A stretch of 64,000 nt of DNA from NCBI RefSeq assembly GCF_029017545.1, contig NW_026555339.1:32288438-32352437 (forward strand), in the 5' to 3' direction. The number at the start of each line of letters is the position of its first letter. The stretch's first letter is position 1. This document shows positions 12,299-24,256 of this stretch, in pieces. This DNA is from Prosopis cineraria (lineage: Eukaryota; Streptophyta; Magnoliopsida; Fabales; Fabaceae). Both the position numbers and the translations under genes were made by a program. The notes under the pieces were generated by a model. That model ran no database searches and was not told where the DNA came from. It saw nothing but the letters and a program-made list of their open reading frames with translations.

Positions 12299-13614
12299 AT
12301 GACTCGTGGTAGACCTAGTGAGCAAATACCAATTGACCAAGAGATTAAGAGAACCTTGAGGAGGATAAGAAAAGAGAAAAATCCAATCGATAACCATCTT
12401 TTTTTAGAGTCCTCCATGGCTGTTCCTAACCATAACATTGATCTTGCTCATTTATGAGTGCTTAGGGACTTCAACAATGACCTTAATCCTAACCCTAATG
12501 TCAATCCTATACTTCAAAGTGCTCAAAACTAAAATTTTAGGGTTGTTAACAAGGGAATGGGGTAAATCTTGAGGGTCCAACACCAATTCCACCTTTGAAT
12601 AATGCTTAAATCCATCCACTATACCTAGGGAATAATGGAAACTACATGCAAAATCATAACCATGCATTTAAGGAAGAAATAGGCATGCATCATCCTCCAA
12701 ATGATGAGATTTATATTAGGCAACTTACTTCTCCTAATTGGAACACTAATCTCTATGGTTTGTACATTCCTCAACATGATCGTATGTTTGAGCTTAAGCA
12801 TTCTCTTATTCAAGCATTACCTAGGTTTTATGGGTTGCCTGGTGAGGATTGTCATAGATTCTTGCATTCTTTATATCTTTTGTGTAATACCATGAAACCG
12901 GTAGGTGCTCATATAGATGATGTTCAAGCTAGGGCATTTGTGTTTCATCTTGAGTCTCATACTAAGGAATGGTATATGAACTTTCCACCTCATGTTAAGG
13001 TATACACTTGGGAAGAGTTGAGAGACATGTTTTTGAATAAATTCTTTCGATCATCTAAGCTAGCTAGCTTGAGAAAACAAATCATAAGCATGGTGTAAAA
13101 TTTTGATGAAAGTCTTTTTGAGTTTTGAAATAGATTCCAATCTATGCTAGCTAGATGTCCACATCATCAAATCCCAAGTGAGCATCTTATTCAATATTTC
13201 TATGATGGTCTCTTTCCAAAAGATAAAATGAGTTTAGATGTTGCCTTTAATGGCTCCCTTAGTGATTTGTCTCCTAATAAAGCTTAGGAATTGATTGATA
13301 AAATGGTACAAAGTGGAGCTCAATATGGGGTGAGGGAACCTAAAGTAGCTTCGGTTACTAATGGTTTGTCTAGCTCACAATTAGATGACCTTACATATAA
13401 AATTGGAAAGCTCATTTCACTACAAATAAATGCAAATGCAAATGCTAATTTGAGGAGTGTGTCTAATATTGGTGTTCCTTTTAATGCTATAGTTCTTATG
13501 TCTTGTTCTTTTTGTAACTCTTCCATGCATAATGAAGGTAATTGTCCTTTACAATATGAATATGCTCATAAGTTGAATGCTATGTATAGGGAAAACAACC
13601 AAGGAGGAGGTTAA
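12299..13614 (+). pseudogene. Athila-type gag, broken
   Basis: Starts at ATG 12299 with MTRGRPSEQIPIDQ, stops at 12457 and resumes in another frame at 12646. The capsid region (retrotransposon Gag fold) is clear: YGLPGEDCHRFLHSL, ARAFVFHLESHTKEWYMNF and TWEELRDMFLNKFF. In-frame stops occur at 13096-13098, soon after in LFEF*NRF, and near 13285. A CCHC zinc knuckle (CX2CX4HX4C) is encoded at 13504-13545. In a functional copy this would form the particle shell and bind RNA. Athila affiliation rests on the Gag wording and the downstream protease. Confidence 0.85.
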
Positions 13615-14532
13615 TGAGGCATGTATGGGAACACACACAATCCAACTTGGAGAAATCATCTCAACTTGTCTTATGCTAATCCAAGTGGAGCCTTAAATCA
13701 AGAACACAAAGAGGAGATTTCAAAGATACCAAAACAATGACAACTCATTGCCATATGGATAAGGTAGTGCCTTAAATTTTTATCAAGGCAAAGGTAATGG
13801 TTCCTACTCTCAACCATGTAGTTCTTCTAGGCAAATTGTACCTATTGATGGACCATCTTCTTCACCTTCTAATGCCAATACCATGCTGTCCAAAAATTTT
13901 GAGTTGTTATTAAATGAGGTTAAGAGTGATAGAGAAGCTCAACAAGCTCAAAACAAAGCTACCAATGATGATATGCCTTTCATGAAAAATGTTATAGAAG
14001 CTTTGTGTAAGCAAATGAGTGTTTTAACTAACCATATTTCTTCTACTAATGCTCAATAACCTACTTTGCCCAGCAATATGGCTGTCAATCTTAAGTCTTC
14101 TATTAATGCTATTGAGTTTAGAAGTGGAAAAATGATTGGTGAAAATGATGAAAATGAACTTGTTGATGAAAATTCAATTCTGGAAATTATGTTCCAGCAC
14201 CTATTCTTTGTGATTTTAATGCAAATTCTTGCTCTAATGGTATTATTTCTTGTAGTGATGAAGATGAAGATGGTGTGGAACAAGTTTCTAGTGATCCCCC
14301 ACATCAAAAGAAGCCAAAAGAGCAAGAAAATTAAAGAAATCAAGACCAAAATGCCACTGTACAGCAAAGAACGTTTCTGGACATCAAGCACATGAGAAAG
14401 AAAAGGAGAAACAAGATGCACCAAGCCAAGAAATTGTGAGGAAATTGCCCTTCCCTCAAGCCCAAGCATCCAAATCACTTGTTGAAGCACAAGACTAAGA
14501 GGTAATGAATTTCTTTTCTAAAATTCAAGTGA
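13615..14532 (+). pseudogene. gag-protease linker region, broken
   Basis: Short frames of low complexity (Ser, Asn and Gln rich) with several stops and indels link gag to protease. Near the end, LPFPQAQASKSLVEAQD then FFSKIQVNVPF correspond to the usual Athila stretch before the protease (a PFP box, then the VNIPL-type motif). One frameshift separates this from the frame starting at 14533. Confidence 0.6.
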
Positions 14533-15303
14533 ATGTGCCCTTTAGATTTGATTAAGAACATTCCTAAATATTCAAAATTTCTCAAGAAGTTTTGTACAAA
14601 TAAGAGGAAACTTAAATCCAATGCTAGAGTGCAATTGCCATCCTCTATTAGTGCTATCATGAAGCCCCAACTTCCCATAAAGTGTGAGGATCCCGGATCC
14701 TTTACTATCCCTTGCCAAATTGGGCCTTTAGAGTTTTCTCATGCATTGATTGATTTAGGTGTAGTAATAAATGTGATACCTTCTTCCCTTTATACTTCAT
14801 TAAAAATTGATTGTTTGCATGCCAGTGATATTTGTCAATTGGTCGATGGAAGTGTTAGGAGATCTCAAGGAATTGTTGAGGATTTGATTGTAAGTGTGAA
14901 ACATCTTCTATTTTTGGTTGACTTTTATGTTTTGGATATGGCTAGCAAAAGGAATGGGGAGGACATACTTATTTTAGGAAGGCCATTCATGAGGACCACA
15001 AAGACCCTCATTGATATGGACAAGGGAACATTGGCTCTTAATTGTGGTGATGAGAGTGTTTGCTATAATATCTATAAAGCCATGAAATGTCCTCATGAAG
15101 ATTATTCTTTTCTAGGTCTAAATGCTATTGAAATTGTTGTTGATGACTTAGTAGATAAGCATGCTTTGTCTTTGCCTCTTTCATATGATATTTTGTCATC
15201 TAATTTTGAGCCTAGTATTGATTGTTCTTGTATTGATGGAGTTTCATGTGTGAATTATAAAGAGATTGATTCTAAATTGCTTGATGAGAATTTTTCTTTT
15301 TAG
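14533..15303 (+). pseudogene. Athila-type retroviral aspartic protease, remnant
   Basis: A 256-codon open frame. Residues 10-27 contain IPKYSKFLKKFCTNKRKL, the block that precedes the protease in Athila elements. The active-site loop is ALIDLGVVINVIP (Asp at residue 74); the usual form is DLGA, so the Ala is Val here. FYVLDM (131-136) and ILILGRPFMRTT (145-156) are the conserved later strands of the fold. After about residue 190 comes a pol linker with no RT. The frame reads freely, but it is cut off from gag upstream by a frameshift and from an RT that is absent downstream. Confidence 0.8.
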
Positions 15304-15314
15304 ACTTATTTCTT

Positions 15315-16196
15315 GTGGAGGATTTGGATTTATGTTCTTTGATTTCTATACTTAATCATGAGCAAGGTATTTCTCCTTGTGTTGTAGGTATCAAGGGCAT
15401 AGGCAACCATCCTTCTCTTGATTTTCTTAGGATTCCCAAGCATGAGGATGGAAGCCTAAACAAAACAACAATAGAGGCCTTGGAAACTACCAATTCAAGA
15501 GAGAGCATTGACCAAAAGTAAGAAGAGGGTGAAAAGGTGGATAAATTGGTGGATAAAGCAAGTTGCTTAAATCTGGAAAATTTTCTAGCAACATTGTGTA
15601 GGGTCAATCTCATCCAAGACAAGGAAATTAAAGAGGGGGAAGGCAAAGCAAGGATGCACAAGGAAGTAGAACTGGTTCAAGATGAAATAGAGGTTAGAAT
15701 TTAAGGAAATAATGGTACAAAGCCCAACAATAATATAGATGGTAATGATTTTAATCTTGATGAATTTCATGATGAATTGGCTTTGTTTCAAAGTACTTAT
15801 TCTAACTCTCTTGTCACTTATTGTTCAAATGATGCTCCTTACTCTATTTGCTTAGAAATTGATTCTTTTGTCTTTAACAATAATAGCACTTCTTTGAACT
15901 CAAATGTGCTTGAAGAAAGGTATTTTGTGGAATTTATAGGTGCACATTTGGACATGGCTGAAATTGATGATGAACTTGGAGGAATTGCATTTGAATTGGA
16001 AGAGACCATGTCACCTAATGGAAGCTCTTCACAAGCTCATGCTCTAGATTTTCAAGATGTGCCACAAATTCATGAAGAGCTTGCTTGTGATTCTTTCAAA
16101 GAGATCATTTCATGTGATCTTGCACTAGACAAAGGAAGAGCTTTGCTAATTGGAATTGAAAGCATTAAGGAGAAACATAATTTCAAGCCACCATGA
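15315..16196 (+). pseudogene. Acidic extra frame related to the element E protein, two stops
   Basis: Three blocks in one frame, separated by stops at about 15519 and 15701. The last block reads ELALFQSTYSNSLVTYC, ICLEIDSFVF, VLEERYFVEFIG, LDMAE and FELEETM. The same motifs in the same order occur in the element E protein (ELALFHSTCSN, ICLEINSFVL, MLEEGFFVDFIG, DDMAK, AMEETL). Upstream, GNHPSLDFLRIPK corresponds to NVAKPSLDFKEEL in E. The end, NFKPP followed by TGA, aligns with NFKSLWRF in E, where TGG (Trp) is kept. This frame occupies the place where RT and integrase should be. No known domain is recognised. Confidence 0.72.
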
Positions 16197-18782
16197 AAGC
16201 TTCAAAGGTTGTATCTATCCTTGCTTATTGCTTGATTTTTGTTAGTACACATAGCACACAAGTGGATACACTTATTGAGATATGCTTGCTATCACTTTTC
16301 ACACATGTGGAGTACTTTTCTTGCATGTGTTTGTGCTTTGTTAAGTCTTGTTAAAGCATAAGTGTGGGGGAAGTACAACCAAGCTCATTAGTTTAGGAAT
16401 TTCTAGTTTTGTTTCCCTTATTTTCTTTGTTTTGATTTTGTTTTAGAAAATAAATTGTGCCTTAATTTTTGGTGAGTTTGACTTGATCAAGTTGCCAATT
16501 TTTAGGTTTTTATAGTGGTGTTTTGTTTTCAATTTCGAAAAACTAAAAAAAAAATTTGCATCTTTTAAAGCTTGACAATTCTCTGTTTCCAGTTTCTCTG
16601 CCTTAAATTCAAAAATTCACTGGGAACTCATTTGAAATATTTTTGACTTGGAGTTTGTTTTATTGAAAGATACATGTCTTAGCTTCAATTTGAATTTGAT
16701 TTGGTGAATTTTGGTCGTGAGGAGTATTCTGTGTATTTTTTATAATCTATCAAGGTCTTGGGAGTCTTTACAGAGGATCCTGAAACCTTAAAGCAAGTTT
16801 AAATCTGTATATCTCTCACAATGTTTGTCGAAATTGCTTGGCTCTACTCTTGAATTTTTCCTTATTGTCTTGGTTATATTTCTTCTGTTTATCATTTTCT
16901 TTAATTTTGTCCTTATCTTGTTGAAACATTTGTTGGAGTCTCATAAGGTTCTCTGGACGAATTTCAGTTTCTCCAGAACTGTGGACCCTCTTTTGAAAAC
17001 TTTTGGGAAGAATTGGGAACGAATTTTGAGCTGAAAGTTTTATATAATTTTCCTACATATCTTTTATATATCGTATAAAATTTTTGTGGGAGTTTCTTTT
17101 GTGGATATTCTGTTATAAAATTCACAAGTTCACTGTTCCCAGAGAGATATTTTCAAGATTTCTAGAATAGTCACATTTTTTGGTATTTTTGCTCCTATGA
17201 CCTCATTTGCTCCCAAAAAAATTTTCTCTTACACTTTTCATGCATTAATTCATAGATTTAGTGTCCTAGGACATATGTTAGCATACATTGAGGACAATGC
17301 ATGGTTTAAGTGTGGGGGGAGAGCATTAAAATTGGTTTCTTTTTGTTTTGTTTTGAAAAAAAATATGAAAAAATTATAAAAATTTTTGTTTTGATTTGTC
17401 TTAGGGAATTAATACTTTTTGCTTTGGATTTTGGAATATGAACTTTTGAGATGATGTTGCCCTAATTTTTGTACTTTATGAAGCAAGTTTCTATTAGAGT
17501 GTGTGCATTTGATTAGAATAGCAAAATTAGCCAACATGAAAGGAGCCTTCAACCATTGGGAGTTTTGTCTTTAGTATTTGCACCCTCTAGAACTTGTCTT
17601 TCATTTAAATCAAGGACACATCATTGCATTTGTTGTAGAGAAGATGATTTTGGCATTCATATAAAAAGCACAAGGCCTTTTAGCTAACCCTAATGTGATT
17701 GATTATCTCTTGTTAGCCAATTTATGCCTTTCTTTTGTTTCATTCATTTTTAAACACTCCCTTTTTTTTCCATGGATTGCATGTACTCTTTTATAGTGTT
17801 CTTCAATATCCTTAATTTTCCTTAGTTTAACTTAGTGGATAAACTCATCCCTTCATCATCTTCCTACATCTATTCCATCTTCTTAAAGGAACAAGCCTTA
17901 TTTTATGTGACTCTTATTCTTGAACCCAAGACATTTCATGGCTTTTGTATGAGAGAAAAAATTGGAAAATAATGTCAAGAAAAAGAAACAAAATATAAAG
18001 AAAAATAATAGAAAAAGAAATAGAAAGAAGAAGAAGGAGCAAAAGAAAGAAAAGAAAAGATTACCAAAAGAAAGAAAAATTGAAATAAAGATGAAGAAAA
18101 ATGAGAGAAGAAAAGCAAGGGAATGAAAAAGCAAAAGTCAAGCAAGAATGTGAGGATTTTCTTGAGTTACAAGTCATCTTATTACTTTGTTCCTTGTTTT
18201 TTAATATCCCTCTCATTTTCATTCTCAATTGAGTTTATATCCACTTAGTTAAGGTTTGGAAAGTTTTAAACATTGTTACATGCTCACATTGTGGCCAAGG
18301 CATAGGTTCTTGAGCAAAAACCCTATCATTTCACATGCAAATCTAGGTGTATCCTTTTGTCAGCCACATTACATCCATAATAAAGACCAATTAATTCTTG
18401 AGAACAATTGCAAATTAGTAGTGGAGAGGTAGAGGAATTACAAGCCTATGGTAGGGTGCTTTGCTAATGTACATGGAATGAAATGATATACCCTTTAAAC
18501 ACTTGAGTGGATTGAGAGCAAACACTATACTATACCCTTGTAAGGCTTTATTTATGATTTTGCATCTCTTTAATGGTTAATTTGTGAGGGATAAAAGTTT
18601 TCTTATTATGGCAGCAACATCTTCTATGTTTATATGAAAATTTCCTTGACATTTGATTTGATTTCCCTAGGTATTTCATTTGTATTTTCTTCTTTTCTTT
18701 TTAGGTCTTTGGGAATTGCGAGGTGAGGTGTTATTTTGATTTGATTTTGCCCGGAGTACAAAAGAATAGTATGGAGGAATTT
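16197..18782 (+). other. Long 3' noncoding region of the Athila-like element
   Basis: No coding sequence. It holds AAGTGTGGGGGA (16360-16371), a leader-like module (about 16590-17100, with CACTGGGAACTC, CTCTGGACGAATTTC and TCCAGAACTGTGGACC), then ACATTGAGGACAATGCATGG (17285-17304) followed by AAGTGTGGGGGGA (17308-17320). An A/G-rich run is at 17950-18130. Nearly all of this has a counterpart in element E (57259-58763 and 60700-61380, reversed). The purine tract just before the 3' LTR has decayed to AGTATGGAGGAATTT. Confidence 0.7.
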
Positions 18783-20712
18783 TGATAAATCATATTTGTT
18801 ACACACTTTTCGTAGGCATTTAGGACCACATTTCATGATAGAAAAAACCTAAAATGTGCATTCTAGGTGTTAAATTAGAGTTTTGGGCCTCAGTGAGAAA
18901 GTGTGCATATTAGGGGTATTTTGGTCATTTTTGCACTTTTTTGGGAATTCAAGGGAAAATTAGAAACTTTATGTGTGCATTAGTTTTAGGGCCATTTCTA
19001 TGTGTTAAGAGTCTCCATATGCATTGATATCACATTCTTAGTGCAATGTAGCCTAAGTGTTCAAGTACATGCATTAAGGGTAATTTGGTCATAAAATGTA
19101 CTTTTTCACCAAATTAGGGTTAAGCTAAGATGATTGGTCTAATTAGTTTTTATTGATTCATCCTAGGTTAAGATTTATTAGAAAAAGACAACATTTGAAG
19201 GTTGTCTCCTTAAGGGTTTCTAATTAGCCTTTGATTTTAGTTCAAGTGTGTACTTGTCTACACTTGAATTTTGTGAGGCTTTCATATTCATTTTTTATTT
19301 TTCATTTTAATACTTTGGATGAATTAAATATTTCCTATCTTAGTCTACTTAAATAAATGTCACATTATGGTTATTTGATTATTTGAATTAATTGTGATTT
19401 AGGTGAATAAGTGTGACAAATGAAGACATAACTCAATTAGAACATGAAGGAAGCTTGGGCACATGAATTCAGACCTGGAATGAGAGGCAAAGTGGTGTGA
19501 TTAACAAGGTTTAAGAGGCTTACAAGAAGGTTCAATGCACATGCACACAAGGGATCAAGTTGACTTGTCAAAGCTCAAGTTAATTGCAATGTTTTGAAAA
19601 GCTTGGAGGAAAATTTCAGATATGAATTTGACCTTCATCTGGAGTGAATTGCAAGAAAATTAAGGAAGCATAAGAGCTTATCATATCCATGCACATATGG
19701 GATTAGAAGAGCAAGCACTGGAATTATTACCTAATTGACTTGCAACCTAAACTACCCTTAATTTTGCTTGACTTAATGACTTGTAATGTGTGTTGTGGTA
19801 ACTTGTTTAGCAAGTCATTCAGCCCCAATTTCGTCCAAAAAGATTTGAATGAGGCTAGGATGATATTTACAAATTAAGCAAGCATAATTTCAGATTTTCT
19901 TCTTCATGTTCTTCATTTTCTCTCAATTCTCTCTCTACACTTCCACTCTCTATCCTCCATATCTCTCAATCTAACCATCCAAATTTAACCAAACCACCAC
20001 CATTCTCTTCCTCTCTTCCTCCTCTACAAAACCTAGTAGCTTTCATAAGGATCAAATCTTGTTTGATTTGGGCAAAATTCATGGGAAAAAGAGCTAAAAT
20101 TTTAGAGCTTCAACTTGGTGATTGCTTGAAGATGCAAGGCTAGATTCTTGAAGGAGCTAATATATGGAGGAGGAAACCTTGAGTTTGTATTATTTTCTAG
20201 TTAGATTTGAATTTCTTCTCCACTTTTCTCTCTCTAGAATTACAAATTTGTATGACTCTTTGATCTTGATCTTGTAATTTCAGGTGATGATTTATATGAT
20301 TGAGAGATGCTTGTTGTAACTTGAGTTTTGTTACTTTGAGCTGTAGATTTTAGCCTCTTCAAGTTGATTCATAATCTTAGTTAGCTTGATGAGTTTAACA
20401 TGTTTTCTTGCTTGTCATAATCTTGCCAACTTGAATGCATGTGAATATCTTCATGAGTTATAATCTTGAGCATGTTGATTCTATCATATGTACTTGACCT
20501 AATTGACTTAACATTTGTAACACTTTGGTTAGGCTTATTGGTAGCTTTGCTTTGGCTCACTCTAAGCCTATAATCTTGGATTAGGGTTGGTCAAGGTAAT
20601 ATCTTAAGTCTTGGTTAATATAACTAAGTCACTAAAACAAAAGAGAAGAGAGAATAAGCCAAACTAACTAGGTTGTAATCAAACAAGGATAGGTGACCAA
20701 TTCCACATAGCA
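18783..20712 (+). repeat. 3' LTR of the Athila-like element, 3' end missing
   Basis: Starts TGATAAATCATATTTG and matches the 5' LTR, including the uninterrupted form of the site that holds the Tat-type LTR there. It stops at CCACATAGCA; the final 218 bp of the LTR (11072-11289 in the 5' copy) are absent. The next bases are already copia A pol. Confidence 0.85.
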
Positions 20713-21827
20713 ATTCTTACAAAGAAGAAGAATCCTTAACAGATGAGAACAAAGAAGAAGAAACCATAAATCTTCCTTTTGATAGTCTCTCACTGGATGA
20801 AAAGGAGGAAAATCATACTAATAATGATACCATGATTGATGATTAAAATGGGAAGACAAATGATCTTCTAAAAAGTTGGAGATATAGTAAGTCCTATCTT
20901 ATTAATCAAGTTATTGGAGAAGTTAATGATAAAGTTAGAACTAGAGGTTCACTTAGAGAAGTACGCAATTTCAGTGCATTTCTTTCTAACATTGAACCTT
21001 CTGATATTAAAGAAGTCTTATTTGATAAATATTAGCTTATAGCAATGCAACAAGAGTTAAATCAGTTTTGGGAGAAGTCAAGTTTAGGACTTAATGCTTA
21101 TAATTAGGATGAAATGGGTCTTCAAAAATAAACTTGATGAAACTAATATTGTGGTAAGAAATAAAACTAAGCTAGTAGCTAAAGGTTATAATCAAGAAGA
21201 AGGTAATGATTATGATGAAACCTTTTCCCCTATTGCTAGACTTGAGGCTATTAGGCTTTTACTTGCTTTTTCCTGCATTAAAGATTTTAAGCTTTATCAA
21301 ATGGATGTTAAAAGTGCTTTCATGAATGGACTAATCAATGAAGAAGTTCATGTAGAACAACCTCTAGGATTTGAAGATCCATTAATGCTAAATCATGTCT
21401 ACAAACTAAAAAAGGTCTTGTATGGCCTGCAACAAGCCCTAAGAGCTTGGTATGATAGGTTAAGTATATCTTACTAGTAAGAACTTCAAAAGAGGAATGG
21501 TGGATAATACTTTTTTCTTCCAAATCAAAGAAAGTGATATTTTAGTAGTTTAAATATATGTTGATATTATTTTTTAGGCTACTAATGAGGTTCTTTGCAA
21601 GAAATTTGCTGAGATTATGGAAAATGAATTCGAGATGTCCATGATGGAGGAGCTAAATTTCTTTCTCGAATTACAAATCAAGTAAATGAGAGATGGAATC
21701 TTCATAAGCCAAACTAAATACACTCATGAGCTGCTGAAGAAGTTTAGGTTCGAAAATTTCAATCCAAGTAACATCCCTATGTATGCTTCAATCAAGATGG
21801 ACAAGGATGAAAAAAGGAAGAAGGTGG
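20713..21827 (+). pseudogene. pol of copia A, part 2: integrase C-terminal linker and most of RT
   Basis: Acidic Glu-rich linker, then LLKSWRYSKSYLINQVIGEV, the conserved stretch before Copia RT. The RT domain includes MKWVFKNKLDETNIVVRNK, KLVAKGYNQEEGNDYDETF, LYQMDVKSAFMNGLINEEV (first catalytic Asp) and VYKLKKVLYGLQQALRAWYDRL. The YVDD box is damaged to YVDIIF, one catalytic Asp deleted. FEMSMMEELNFFLELQIK follows. Stops and frameshifts occur throughout. The gene is cut after KMDKDEK by a solo LTR. The junction with the Athila-like element has lost the end of the integrase region. Confidence 0.88.
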
Positions 21828-23625
21828 TGTTAGAAATTATACCCTAAGGCCAATCATTGTACAATGCACATTATTATTTAATGAATTTCTCTTTTGTTAT
21901 CATATCAATTACATATTCACTATGATAACTATATCCTTAGAGAAACTATAATGATTGTCCTAAATGTCCTTGGTCAGTCATCTATGAGGGATCATAGATG
22001 AAACAAGACTAGTATGACTTTGATAAATTATAGAGATACAAATTAAAGTTATAGGCACTTGAAAGAGTATAGGGTGCTGGACCGACCCACTATGAGAAAG
22101 CTGCATGGTACAAATCATAAGCTTATCCATATGTAACTATATCACTAAGCTCTTTGACTTGAGATCATCATGGATTCCTACATGATGAAAATTGAACTTT
22201 GACCTAGTTAAAAGTCACCTTTGATCGGGTGATCATAAAGGCTCTGATTGAGTTTAGTGATATTCATGTAGAAGAATATGAGTGATCAAGATGGAATTTG
22301 TCCCTTACATTAAGTGAGAGATATTATTGGGCCCTCGATGAGTAAGACTGAGAAAATATATGACCATACTATAGTGGAAAGGGTTTTTCTATTGTTATAG
22401 TTAGTCCGCTCAGAGATCGAGAAAGTAATGATTAGGTAAAGGAGAATGACAATTTTATATCTCACACTTGATTGAAATATCATGTGACAAAGGAGATGTG
22501 ATACAATTGCATGATAGGTTACATTGGATCATCGATCCCTATGTGAATTGGATAGTTGCAATGTCTTGCTAGAGACCACTTGTGACGTGTGGGCTCATAG
22601 CATAATTAATCTATTACCAACTTCATATGGGCCTACAGGGTCGCACACAAGAATAGCCCAACTCAAGCTATAATGTCCAAGTTCATTGAATCTAAAATAT
22701 GTTTAGATTCAATGAATGTAATATAGGGTAAATGAATTATATATATATATATATATATATTTTTAAATATTTATTTGATAAATATATATATATATATTTA
22801 TATGAAATATAAAATTCAAAATATAATTATATATATATATATTTTCAAAAAAATATATATATTCATATGTGTGTGTGTGTGTGTATCTTTTATATATATA
22901 TATATGTATGTATATGTATATAATATATAAAATTAAATATATATCATATAATATATATATATATTCAAAATATATATGTATATATATATATATATTCATA
23001 TACATATATATTATATAATATGTATATGTAATAAATATTATATTATATTATATTATATTGTGTTATATTGTGTTAGTTTTAAATTTAATTTTATATGATA
23101 GATTAAATTTAATAACTAACATGATATGAGAGAATATTATGTCAGTTTTATAATTTGAATTTATAAGATAAATTTGAATTAGATATAATATCATGGATTA
23201 AATTTATGAGATAAATTTAATTAAATTTTCATGGGCTCTTTAAGTGGAAGATGAAAACCCTGATCTATATACTATATATAGATAGGGACGTGCTTTATGA
23301 AAAAAGTAAGAAAAGTTTAGATGACAAAACACTTTGAGAGCCATAAAATACCCTATAGAGAGGAAAACTAATGTTCAAAGAAGAATGGATGCTAAGAGTT
23401 CTAGCATGTTGTTCGAGTTAGAGAACTGTTCTTGTAGATATTGGTAGAGGGAGCAGATCTACATTGTCAGCTCCTAAGATCCAAACTCTTAAAGAGAACA
23501 CGCGCTAAGTTTGAAGAATTAAAAGGTAACTCTTCTATCCACCTTGACTTAAATGAGTTCGTTCAGTCCATATCAGGATAAGGACTTTAAAATTTTAATC
23601 TTCCGCTGTGCCTCCCTATCCAATA
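21828..23625 (+). mobile_element. Solo LTR of Copia family D, copy 1
   Basis: 1,798 bp from TGTTAGAAATTATACCCTAA to CTCCCTATCCAATA, flanked by GGTGG (21823-21827) and AGTGG (23626-23630). Joining the flanks restores the RT frame. It aligns with 31626-35333 minus that copy's own insert; both share TGCATGGTACAA, GACTTGTGGGC-like and TTCATATGGGCCTA. Orientation follows the TGTTGGAAATTGTGCCC-type start typical of Copia LTRs. The terminal CA is mutated to TA. No coding sequence. Confidence 0.85.
22735..23075. repeat. AT microsatellite block in the family-D LTR
   Basis: Several (TA)n runs, a (TG)n run near 22868-22884 and a pentanucleotide-like TATTA array near 23038-23060. The corresponding part of the second copy is at 34537-34745, with different run lengths. 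Confidence 0.9.
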
Positions 23626-24256
23626 AGTGGATCAACCTAGATTCAAGCAAATGATTGGACCGTTATTATACCTCACTGCTAGCAAACCTAACATAATGTT
23701 TAGTGTCTGTTGGTATGTATGATTCCAATAATACCCTTGAGAGTCTCATCTAAAATTTATGAAGAGAATTTTCAAGTATCTAAATGGAATACCATAGTTT
23801 ATACTTTAGTTTCCTAAAGGAGGAGAGCCTGAACTGATCATATATTTAGATGCTGACCATGCTTGATATAAGACTGATAAAAAGAGCACTAGTGGAACTT
23901 GTCAATTCTTTGGAGGCTTACTTATCTCATGGTTTAGCAAGAAGAAAAATAGTGTGTCTCTCTCTTTATGTGAAGCTGAATATTTAGCGACTGGGAGCTT
24001 TTGTGCATAGATTTTGTGGCTAAAACAACAATTAAAAGATTTAGGAGTTTATCTCAAGGAAATTCCAATCATATTTGACAACACAACTACTATCAATTTA
24101 GCTAAGAATCCTGTCCAATACTCAAGGACCAAGCACATTGATATAAGGCATCATTTTCTAAGGGATTATATGCAAAAGAAGGACATTATACTAGAGTTTG
24201 TTCCAACCATCGAGTAATTAGTTGATATATTCATCAAACCTCTAGCTAAACAATAA
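23626..24256 (+). pseudogene. pol of copia A, part 3: end of RT and RNase H
   Basis: Resumes with FKQMIGPLLYLTASKPNIMFS, the thumb-proximal Copia motif. RNase H follows: YLDADHA (catalytic Asp; consensus DADFAG), KSTSGTCQFFGG, LSLCEAEYLA (catalytic Glu), FDNTTTINLAKNP (catalytic Asp) and RTKHIDIRHHFLRD. The gene ends with KPLAKQ and TAA at 24254-24256. Several in-frame stops exist between 23700 and 24010. The counterpart in copia B is at 53375-53590 on the minus strand. Confidence 0.88.

Larger units (their letters stand above)
6104..20712 (+). mobile_element. Athila-like Gypsy element with gag and protease but no RT or integrase
   Basis: A 5' LTR (6104-11289, itself interrupted) and a truncated 3' LTR (18783-20712) flank 7.5 kb of internal DNA. 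The internal part encodes a decayed Athila-type Gag and aspartic protease, then an acidic frame and long noncoding DNA. I see no RT, RNase H or integrase motif in any frame, so it was non-autonomous even before decay. It sits in the integrase of copia A. The left flank AATGG is the expected duplication, but there is no right partner: the last 218 bp of the 3' LTR are missing, together with some hundreds of bp of copia A, so a deletion crossed that junction. Confidence 0.82.

Noticed and set aside
14053..14490. 145-codon minus-strand frame, hydrophobic
   Set aside because: Antisense to the broken gag-protease linker; no similarity to any family.
17898..18134. Minus-strand frame of Phe/Leu residues (78 codons)
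   Set aside because: Complement of an A/G-rich run in noncoding DNA.
22763..23005. Minus-strand frame of Tyr/Ile repeats
   Set aside because: Translation of an AT microsatellite.
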